From Ciona intestinalis (Eukaryota > Chordata > Ascidiacea > Phlebobranchia > Cionidae): a stretch of DNA of 64,000 bases. Position 1 is the stretch's first letter. Each line of letters opens with the position of its first letter. The stretch lies in NCBI RefSeq assembly GCF_000224145.3, contig NC_020173.2:596943-660942 (forward strand), given 5' to 3'. The notes beneath the pieces were generated by a model. It was not told the origin of the DNA. It did not search any database and worked only from the letters and a program-made list of their open reading frames with translations. Below are positions 59,601 through 64,000 of the stretch, one piece after another. The position numbers were made by a program, and so were the translations under genes.

Positions 59601-62600
59601 CAACATGTTATTGGGGAATAGTGCCCTTTTTTTAACAATTATGAAAAGGTTGTAAAATTATTAACAAAAAATGCAATGTTAATAATGCAGTTAAAAATAG
59701 GAATAGGTATATATAATAAAGATACTATATCTTTGTTTTGTCTGTATGGTTACATTGACAAAGTTAAAAATAATTTTCAATAAATAAAATAGCAGAAAGT
59801 ACAATCAAACACAGGTGCTATAACATACTAACAGTTAAAAGAGAAAAAAACATTGGTATATTGGAATAAAAATAACATAAAATTTAGTTTTAACCTTGAA
59901 AAGGTCCTTGGCAGAGACGATACAATTGTGCATAGCAAACATAACCTTCAAGAGCTGCTTCAGTGCTGCTTTGATATAAGATAACTCCACAATTATATAT
60001 TTCACTATACAGGTTTGGTTGACCATTATTCCACCCCTCCAATATATTTGCTAAAAGAAAGTTATTTGTGATTTTGTTCATTTATTTAATGTTTTTTTAA
60101 TCTTGCTTACATTGTGTGTAGGTAGATTTTCTTGGTAAAAGAACTTCAGTTCCATCCTGCCAAAGCCAATCACCATATTTCAACACAGAGTCCGTACCTG
60201 ACATAACATTTCCACATACTTTATAATATCAGTTGAATGATTGAGTGACTTACCTATCCATATCCTTCTATTAAGTCCATTAATATGAGCATACCATGCA
60301 AAAACAGGGATAAAAGCAGGGTCTTTTAAAATGGCAAGTCTGTAGCCAAAGTTTCTGTGATAAAAGACATTTTTAGATTGATAAAATAATTGTGACCACA
60401 CATGCCCATTTTCTTACCTGCACAAATCATCAGCATGTTCGTACAATGAATGACTTCGGTCGATATTGTAGTCATAACCATTAGCGTAAAACGAACTTGC
60501 TGAATTCACTGCAAACATGTATTGACAATAATAAATTAACTTTTTGTAAAACTACCACAAAATGTTCTATTCTGTACAAATGATGTTTTATGGTCAGATA
60601 CATCTATGAGCATCAGAAATAAGAATATTTTCTCTAAAAAAAACAAATAACATCAAATTTACTAAAACAATGAATCTGTTTATAACTAACATGTATATTC
60701 ATTCATTGTCAAGGGTATTGAATACTGATGGTCAATACACTTTCCATTGTGATATGTGAGACAGAATTCCAACTGAGAAACTATATCCAGTTGAGCTATA
60801 GAGGAAGCAGCGAGTTCACTGTCATTACGGACGATACTAAACCCAACATTGAATGTAAATGAACGATATTCCAAAGAATTTCCTAAAATAAATTGATTTG
60901 TTATTTTTAAACAGGAGAGGTTCTTTGTTAAAAATTATTTTAAAGGTAGTAAGGGTGCAAATATAGGTAATTAAAAATTTAATATGTAAAAAAGGTCTGG
61001 AAAAAATATGTCTTAGAGTTGAATATGTCTTAGAAAAACAGTCTTCACCTAGATTTGATTTTTAATTAATACTCTAACTTAACTTTAAAGATAAGTTTAG
61101 TCTACTCCTTTGATTACTATACCGAACATTGTATCAATTTCAACGACGAAGAAATGGGTATTAACCACAAGACATCAGTCGATAAAACACGCTATAAATA
61201 AATATTATAAATAAAAAACTGTGTATTAGAACTACCTGGTTCTCCAGGCACCAAAGCAACTTCTGCAGAATCCAGAGCAAACCAAATCCCATTGGCTGGC
61301 TTGGAATCTTTTACCGAGCACAAGAAATTCCATATTGTTGAGTTAATAACAGTAGTTGCAAAATTATTTTGGGTGATTGTTTCATATTCTGCTGCAGAGT
61401 CCCCATGCACAACCACAGTTACATAGCCAGGATGTAAGCCACATATTTCAGCTGTAACTGGTACCTAAAATTAATAATAAAAAGTTATAAACTCATAATA
61501 TGTAACAAATGGGTTCAATATATAATAAAACAAGTTTAAAGAGAATTTTAACTATTTTAACTTTTAAAAGACTTACAGTAAAGTTTACATTGATATTTTT
61601 GACCGCATGCACAAAGTGGTCACTGATCAAAATACTTGCATCAACTTGAGACGAAACAGTGGAAAGATACTGGCTGAAATAATAAATGTAATGTTAAGTT
61701 AGAAATAAGTTAATAAGTTGATTTCTACAATGGAGCAAGTAAAAATTCGTTTTTTTCTTGGCATTTGGTAAACTTCAATACATTAGAGCAATACATTCTT
61801 GACCAGAAGCTTGAACACAAGTAGCAGGTATTGTGTCTAGCAGTAGTTTGGTATGAACTCTGGCCAGCACAATGTATCGGTAAGTGCCTAACTGAAAATC
61901 TACCATCAAAATAAGAAGAATTTACCTGTAAGATAGCGGTCCCACTTCTACAGCAGTTACTGCATTAAATTTAGCGGTGGTGTGCAGAAACAACTTGAAT
62001 CTGAGCTTTGGTTTAACCAGCTTAGCATTCTTNNNNNNNNNNNNNNNNNNNNNNNNNNNNNNNNNNNNNNNNNNNNNNNNNNNNNNNNNNNNNNNNNNNN
62101 NNNNNNNNNNNNNNNNNNNNNNNNNNNNNNNNNNNNNNNNNNNNNNNNNNNNNNNNNNNNNNNNNNNNNNNNNNNNNNNNNNNNNNNNNNNNNNNNNNNN
62201 NNNNNNNNNNNNNNNNNNNNNNNNNNNNNNNNNNNNNNNNNNNNNNNNNNNNNNNNNNNNNNNNNNNNNNNNNNNNNNNNNNNNNNNNNNNNNNNNNNNN
62301 NNNNNNNNNNNNNNNNNNNNNNNNNNNNNNNNNNNNNNNNNNNNNNNNNNNNNNNNNNNNNNNNNNNNNNNNNNNNNNNNNNNNNNNNNNNNNNNNNNNN
62401 NNNNNNNNNNNNNNNNNNNNNNNNNNNNNNNNNNNNNNNNNNNNNNNNNNNNNNNNNNNNNNNNNNNNNNNNNNNNNNNNNNNNNNNNNNNNNNNNNNNN
62501 NNNNNNNNNNNNNNNNNNNNNNNNNNNNNNNNTTATGGTCAGATACATCTATGAGCATCAGAAATAAGAATATTTTCTCTAAAAAAAACAAATAACATCA

Positions 62601-64000
62601 AATTTACTAAAACAATGAATCTGTTTATAACTAACATGTATATTCATTCATTGTCAAGGGTATTGAATACTGATGGTCAATACACTTTCCATTGTGATAT
62701 GTGAGACAGAATTCCAACTGAGAAACTATGTCCAGTTGAGCTATAGAGGAAGCAGCGAGTTCACTGTCATTACGGACGATACTAAAACCAACATTGAATG
62801 TAAATGAACGATATTCCGAAGAATTTCCTAAAATAAATTGATTTTTTATGTTTAAACAGGAGTGGTTCTTTAAAAATTATTTCAAAGGTAGTAAGGGTGC
62901 AAATATAGGTAATTAAAAATTTAATATGTAAAAAAGGTCTGGAAAAAGTATGTCTTAGAGTTGAATATGTCTTAGAAAAACAGTCTTTACCTAGATTTGA
63001 TTTTTAATTAATACTCTAACTTAACTTTAAAGATAAGTTTAGTCTACTCCTTTGATTACAATAACGAACATTGTATCAATTTCAACAACGAAGAAATGGG
63101 TATTAACCACAAAACATCAGTCGATAAAACACGCTATAAATAAATATATAAATAAAAAACTGTGTATTATAACTACCTGGTTCTCCAGGGACCAAAGCAA
63201 CTTCTGCAGAATCCAGAGCAAACCAAATCCCATTGGCTGGCTTGGAATCTTTACCCGAGCACAAGGAATTCCATATTGTTGAGTTAATAACAGTAGTTGC
63301 AAAATTATTTTGGGTGATAGTTTCATATTCTGCTGCAGAGTCCCCATGCACAACCACAGTTACATAGCCAGGATGTAAGCCACATATTTCAGCTGTAACT
63401 GGTACCTAAAATTAATAATAAAAAGTTATAACGTCATAATATATAATAAATGGGTTCTTTATATATTAAAACAAGTTTAAAGAGAATTTTAATTATTTTA
63501 ACTTTGTTTGACAAGACTTACAGTAAAGTTTACATTGATATTTTTGACCGCATGCACAAAGTGGTCACTGATCAAAATACTTGCATCAACTTGAGACGAA
63601 ACAGTGGAAAGATACTGGCTGAAATAATAAATGTAATGTTAAGTTAGAAATAAGTTAATAAGTTGATTTGTACAATGGAGCAGATAAAAATTCGTTTTTT
63701 TCTTGGCATTTGGTAAACTTCAATACATTAGAGCAATACATTCTTGACCAGAAGCTTGAACACAAGTAGCAGGTATTGTGTCTAGCAGTAGTTTGGTATG
63801 AACTCTGGCCAGCACAATGTATCGGTAAGTGCCTAACTGAAAATCTACCATCAAAATAAGAAGAATTTACCTGTAAGATAGCGGTCCCACTTCTACAGCA
63901 GTTACTGCATTAAATTTAGCGGTGGTGTGCAGAAACAACTTGAATCTGAGCTTTGGTTTAACCAGCTTAGCATTCTTTACATTATACACCTTTAAAAAAA
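28675..64000 (-). CDS. Gene B: giant MUC4-like transmembrane mosaic protein (5' end beyond right edge)
   Basis: Overview; blocks follow. More than 60 exons chain with consistent phases from the right edge to a stop at 28675. Order from the N-terminal side: repeated Cys-containing modules, a C-type lectin domain, many more modules, a Ser/Thr-rich stretch, Cys-rich EGF-like segments with a TSR, NIDO, AMOP, vWD, a Ser/Thr-rich spacer, a calcium-binding EGF array, TSR, juxtamembrane segment, one transmembrane helix and a 32-residue tail. NIDO-AMOP-vWD-EGF-TM is the MUC4 core, so I call it MUC4-like; the added N-terminal half is not in vertebrate MUC4. It is likely a cell-surface adhesion or recognition protein, heavily N-glycosylated judging by many Asn-x-Ser/Thr sites. 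It could be two adjacent genes if an internal start or stop was missed, but phases run through. Confidence 0.85.
29745..29957 (-). CDS. Gene B TSR domain near the membrane
   Basis: One class 1-1 exon of 213 bases. The core reads [20 protein letters not shown], then [14 protein letters not shown] and YTLCAEVNC. The CTVQC strand departs from CxxTCG, so an O-fucose site is unlikely, but the NWGPW tryptophan motif remains. The EGF array lies on its N-terminal side and the juxtamembrane segment on its C-terminal side. Confidence 0.9.
30011..30354 (+). mobile_element. Composite SINE with a second tRNA-like unit nested inside
   Basis: The outer head GCACAGTTGGTTAGCGCC and the body (GTTGCTCCAACCCAGTGGTC) match the other SINEs. 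At 30109-30176 an extra unit interrupts it: GTGGCTCAGTGGTTCAGGGC as an A-box-like segment and CCCCGGTTCGATGCTC as a B-box-like segment. This unit differs from the outer head, so two distinct tRNA-derived promoters sit in one element. Confidence 0.75.
30507..35370 (-). CDS. Gene B EGF array, mostly calcium-binding type (12 exons)
   Basis: Exons: 35229-35370, 34586-34807, 34258-34368, 33787-33905, 33243-33381, 33024-33159, 32646-32782, 32291-32410, 31642-31737, 31252-31444, 30917-31085, 30507-30691. At least nine units carry a calcium-binding signature such as DINEC, DIDEC, NVNEC, NINEC or DVNEC with a following SYxC or SFxC strand, for example [18 protein letters not shown] and QPGSFECYC. Unit 35229-35370 is a non-calcium EGF start ([12 protein letters not shown], then [11 protein letters not shown]). 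Unit 33024-33159 uses the donor at 33024 (FFTKR) because only that keeps phase with the next exon. Such arrays form stiff rods in calcium. Confidence 0.9.
32085..32210 (-). mobile_element. Degenerate SINE fragment, reverse orientation
   Basis: Contains GGTGACCACTGGGTTGCAGC and a decayed GTCTTTCCAATGACACGC body, reverse of the standard SINE. It is intronic in gene B. Confidence 0.6.
33410..33516 (+). mobile_element. SINE tail fragment
   Basis: GGCGGTATGGTAACTCAGTG to GGCGATGTGAGAATAAATAA resembles the 3' tail of the SINE family, with head and body missing. It is intronic in gene B. Confidence 0.5.
35082..35200 (-). mobile_element. Degenerate SINE fragment, reverse orientation
   Basis: GTGACTACCGGGTTGCAGCA followed by a decayed body and AATGGTAGG matches the reverse SINE body. 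It abuts the EGF exon at 35229. Confidence 0.45.
35653..37586 (-). CDS. Gene B segment between vWD and the EGF array (5 exons)
   Basis: Exons: 37434-37586, 36988-37202, 36542-36808, 35968-36208, 35653-35738. The first continues the vWD region ([30 protein letters not shown]). The next have Ser/Thr-rich stretches ([18 protein letters not shown]-type) and a segment with scattered Cys ([33 protein letters not shown]) that fits the Cys-bearing C-terminal side of a vWD or a short domain of its own. The last ends [10 protein letters not shown], leading into EGF. This position corresponds to the segment between vWD and EGF in MUC4; finer homology is not visible. Confidence 0.75.
37801..38112 (-). 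CDS. Gene B vWD domain core
   Basis: One 312-base exon. It contains [20 protein letters not shown], the equivalent of the family GDPHxxTxDG signature with Phe in place of His, then [47 protein letters not shown] and ISFFDHA. This is the Cys-poor vWD form seen in MUC4 and SUSD2. There is no GDPH autocleavage motif of the GDPHY type. Confidence 0.88.
38272..38385 (-). mobile_element. Degenerate SINE fragment, reverse orientation
   Basis: CTACTGGGTTGAGGCAATTA with a GTATGGCTAACCATTTAGAC flank matches the reverse SINE body. It is intronic in gene B. Confidence 0.5.
38391..39708 (-). CDS. Gene B AMOP domain (4 exons)
   Basis: Exons: 39596-39708, 39238-39330, 39014-39177, 38391-38515. AMOP is an extracellular adhesion-associated domain found in MUC4, SUSD2 and ISM proteins. 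Seen here in order: [53 protein letters not shown], then [26 protein letters not shown]. The CPPTL, DCCY and CC-x(7)-C-x(2)-Y-x(3)-RP patterns are diagnostic, and the vWD exon follows directly as in MUC4. All four introns keep phase. Confidence 0.87.
38666..38899 (+). mobile_element. tRNA-derived SINE copy
   Basis: Head CCGGTGCTGTGGTTGGTTAG, body GTTGCTCCAACCCAGTGGTC, tail ending AAAAGCAAGCTACATCC. It is slightly shortened between body and tail. It is intronic in gene B, within the AMOP region. Confidence 0.75.
39434..39560 (-). mobile_element. Degenerate SINE fragment, reverse orientation
   Basis: GCATGGCTAATAAATTATAC, then TTAGTGACCACTGGGTTAGA and GAGGACACA, reverse of the family body. It is intronic in gene B. 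Confidence 0.55.
39836..41062 (-). CDS. Gene B NIDO domain (2 exons)
   Basis: Exons: 40349-41062 and 39836-39948. NIDO is the nidogen-type extracellular domain. The 714-base exon shows [58 protein letters not shown], then [19 protein letters not shown], which follow the family pattern (N-terminal beta strands, PFWxD-like strand, VVTW, NTFQxVLxTD, FaxxxY). The second exon bridges to AMOP ([15 protein letters not shown]). The donor at 40349 and the acceptor at 41062 both keep phase. Confidence 0.9.
41194..41521 (+). mobile_element. tRNA-derived SINE, near full length
   Basis: Head GACGCCGCGGCAAACTGGTT with B-box GGGTTCAAGGTTCG, body GTGTCCTTGGGCAAGATACT and AATTGCTCCAACCTAGTG, a long A-rich middle, and a tail ending GGTTAGTTACATTCAT. 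It is one of the best-kept heads in the window; the plus orientation is antisense to gene B. Confidence 0.8.
41636..44015 (-). CDS. Gene B Cys-rich region: EGF-like units and a TSR before NIDO (6 exons)
   Basis: Exons: 43787-44015, 43507-43647, 42950-43073, 42206-42378, 41903-42041, 41636-41734. The first encodes a Cys-rich segment ([23 protein letters not shown]) that closes a module and begins EGF-like sequence. The next two give EGF-like units ([13 protein letters not shown], then [17 protein letters not shown]). Exons 4-5 form a [30 protein letters not shown], then VACVSQSC at the end; CSTFCG is a variant core. The last leads into NIDO through CECIPPLK. Phase matching decides all junctions. 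Confidence 0.82.
42379..42949 (-). other. Gene B intron, no recognised content
   Basis: 570 bases without coding signal. The only structure seen is a short direct repeat AATTACGCAAT at 42794-42804 and 42832-42842. Confidence 0.5.
44102..46589 (-). CDS. Gene B repeated modules and Ser/Thr-rich mucin-like stretch (3 exons)
   Basis: Exons: 44888-46589 (1702 bases), 44594-44709, 44102-44531. The large exon holds one full module ([39 protein letters not shown]), a second copy ([33 protein letters not shown]), then a stretch of about 110 residues dominated by Thr, Ser, Asp and Glu (for example [17 protein letters not shown]), encoded near 45200-45560, which looks like an O-glycosylated mucin spacer. 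The remaining exons give further beta-rich sequence ending [18 protein letters not shown]. No family recognised; the module pattern is described under findings. Confidence 0.8.
46689..50590 (-). CDS. Gene B repeated beta-rich Cys modules (8 exons)
   Basis: Exons: 50433-50590, 49241-50049, 49033-49155, 48537-48813, 48046-48305, 47552-47828, 47120-47205, 46689-46902. Phases chain throughout. Module motifs include [60 protein letters not shown]. Exon 47552-47828 ends with a CC pair (DSCCTNR). The sequence is hydrophobic-alternating with many N-glycosylation sequons and no transmembrane helix, as expected for stacked beta-sandwich domains. I cannot name the family; Ig-like, CARDB-like or integrin-alpha leg folds are possible by look only. 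Confidence 0.8.
50231..50412 (+). mobile_element. SINE copy, 3' truncated
   Basis: The head is partly kept (AATGGGTTCACGACACGTCG), then the body GTGTCCTTGGGCAAGACACT, CAATTGCTTCAACCCAGTGG and TTGTCCAAATTATCAGCC, ending in A-rich sequence without the usual tail. It lies just left of the gene B exon at 50433. Confidence 0.75.
50775..54314 (-). CDS. Gene B repeated modules, including an exon with a single-base frame break (6 exons)
   Basis: Exons: 54027-54314, 52892-53775, 52426-52664, 52038-52165, 51400-51648, 50775-51179. Motifs: [79 protein letters not shown]. In exon 52892-53775 two open frames overlap near 53590; the upstream frame carries [18 protein letters not shown] and the downstream frame [15 protein letters not shown], exactly the continuation other modules show ([17 protein letters not shown]). 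No splice pair fits, so I annotate a one-base loss, either an assembly error or a real allele. Confidence 0.78.
51803..51958 (-). mobile_element. Degenerate SINE, reverse orientation
   Basis: ACTCATTAGTAGCCACTTGG, then a decayed body and a head remnant TTGTTGGTTAGCAAGCATTC. It is old and diverged; intronic in gene B. Confidence 0.5.
54398..57057 (-). CDS. Gene B giant internal exon of repeated modules (about 887 residues)
   Basis: A single 2660-base open exon in a gene whose exons are mostly 90-300 bases. It contains several module-like units: [33 protein letters not shown] with a [12 protein letters not shown] pair nearby, [55 protein letters not shown], and an end with [12 protein letters not shown]. 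Many N-x-S/T sequons occur. The absence of introns suggests intron loss or origin from a retrocopied block. The acceptor at 57057 and donor at 54398 keep phase with neighbours. Confidence 0.85.
57135..59589 (-). CDS. Gene B modules between the lectin domain and the giant exon (6 exons)
   Basis: Exons: 59425-59589, 59026-59129, 58219-58354, 57821-57948, 57327-57539, 57135-57271. Visible: [73 protein letters not shown]. The strands show the same C-x(25-40)-P-x-C arrangement as elsewhere in the N-terminal half. Phases chain without a gap. Confidence 0.78.
58436..58560 (-). mobile_element. SINE head fragment, reverse orientation
   Basis: GACTTGCCCAAGGACACATA, ACGAGCCCTGAATTGGTAAC, then TTAGAAGCGGACAC, the reverse of the tRNA-like head and first body part. 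It forms a head-to-head pair with the SINE starting at 58606. Confidence 0.65.
58606..58913 (+). mobile_element. tRNA-derived SINE, near full length
   Basis: Head GACGCCGTGGCAAAGTGGTT with B-box-like AATTCAAGGCTCGTCC, body ACGTGTCCTTCGGCAAGACA, CGAACCCAGTGGTCACTAAT and a tail ending TACGTAAGTTACATTC. It is intronic in gene B, beside an inverted fragment. Confidence 0.8.
59895..60508 (-). CDS. Gene B C-type lectin domain (4 exons)
   Basis: Exons: 60418-60508, 60254-60354, 60111-60197, 59895-60050. Together they encode a C-type lectin-like domain: [20 protein letters not shown] (helix and first Cys), RRIWIG core strand, [30 protein letters not shown] and a closing [13 protein letters not shown] occupies the place of the sugar-specifying EPN/QPD motif and the WND strand is not seen, so calcium-dependent binding is uncertain. 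It is split over four exons, unlike the single-exon lectin domain of gene A, so the two are not recent duplicates. Confidence 0.85.
60588..62032 (-). repeat. Duplicated 1445-base segment, copy 1
   Basis: Nearly identical to 62533-63977, with scattered substitutions and small indels mostly in introns. Both copies begin at TTATGGTCAGATACATCTAT and end at CTTAGCATTCTT; copy 1 stops exactly at the N gap. See findings for the haplotype interpretation. Confidence 0.95.
60691..62032 (-). CDS. Gene B module exons N-terminal to the lectin domain, copy 1 (4 exons, first cut by the gap)
   Basis: Exons: 61926-62032 (runs into the N gap), 61577-61673, 61236-61464, 60691-60882. They encode a beta-rich unit: [94 protein letters not shown]. 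Phases chain into the lectin exon at 60508. These exons are the gene B sequence physically joined to the rest of the gene. Confidence 0.82.
62033..62532. other. Assembly gap of exactly 500 N
   Basis: A run of 500 undetermined bases. A round number usually means a placeholder rather than a measured size. Confidence 0.99.
62533..63977 (-). repeat. Duplicated 1445-base segment, copy 2
   Basis: Second copy of 60588-62032. It starts directly after the N gap and continues 23 bases past the homologous end of copy 1, to the window edge. Confidence 0.95.
62636..64000 (-). CDS. Gene B module exons, copy 2 (probable alternative haplotype)
   Basis: Exons: 63871-63989 (acceptor TTTAAAG at 63990-63991 likely), 63522-63618, 63177-63405, 62636-62827. 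They have the same lengths and phases as copy 1 (192, 229 and 97 bases). Frames are intact. At least two residue changes are visible in the 229-base exon (NFLCSVKD in copy 1, NSLCSGKD here). Whether this is real coding sequence in tandem or an allele placed twice cannot be settled here; I favour the allele. Confidence 0.6.

Noticed and set aside
61922..62591. Four long ORFs crossing the N gap on both strands
   Set aside because: They are made mostly of undetermined residues; only the terminal codons are real sequence.

Overview
The window is animal nuclear DNA. It is AT-rich, its genes are split by many short GT-AG introns, and it carries tRNA-derived SINEs and small MITE-like elements. The protein content and compact genes suit a tunicate, most likely an ascidian of the genus Ciona; that is an inference from style, SINE type and protein sequences, not a database match. 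All five genes I can support lie on the minus strand, so they read from high to low coordinates.

Region 1 (1-9892) holds the 5' part of a secreted mosaic gene (gene A): signal peptide, trefoil domain, C-type lectin domain, four EGF domains, a second trefoil domain, then at least 15 thrombospondin type-1 repeats (TSRs). It runs off the left edge. Exons 19-23 are a recent tandem exon amplification. Region 2 (9893-15404) is non-coding: the gene A upstream region, three MITE-like copies and several palindromes.

Region 3 (15405-27673) holds three compact housekeeping genes in one orientation: TBCA (tubulin cofactor A, intronless), ELP1 (Elongator scaffold, two coding exons) and KRI1 (ribosome biogenesis, 14 coding exons). 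Close spacing and acceptor-like sites upstream of the ELP1 and KRI1 start codons make an ascidian-style operon possible, most plausibly ELP1-KRI1.

Region 4 (28675-64000) is one giant gene (gene B) that begins beyond the right edge. Its C-terminal half has the NIDO-AMOP-vWD order of the MUC4/SUSD2 group, followed by a calcium-binding EGF array, a TSR, one transmembrane helix and a short tail. Its N-terminal half is a long tandem series of Cys-containing beta-rich modules that I cannot assign to a family, with an inserted C-type lectin domain and a Ser/Thr-rich mucin-like stretch. One exon (52892-53775) needs a single-base correction to stay open. A 500-N gap (62033-62532) is flanked by two nearly identical 1445-base copies, which looks like unmerged haplotypes.

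As a set, the two flanking genes encode extracellular adhesion or recognition mosaics, while the central three encode general cell machinery (tubulin folding, tRNA wobble modification, 40S ribosome assembly). No bacterial-type features or CRISPR arrays were seen.
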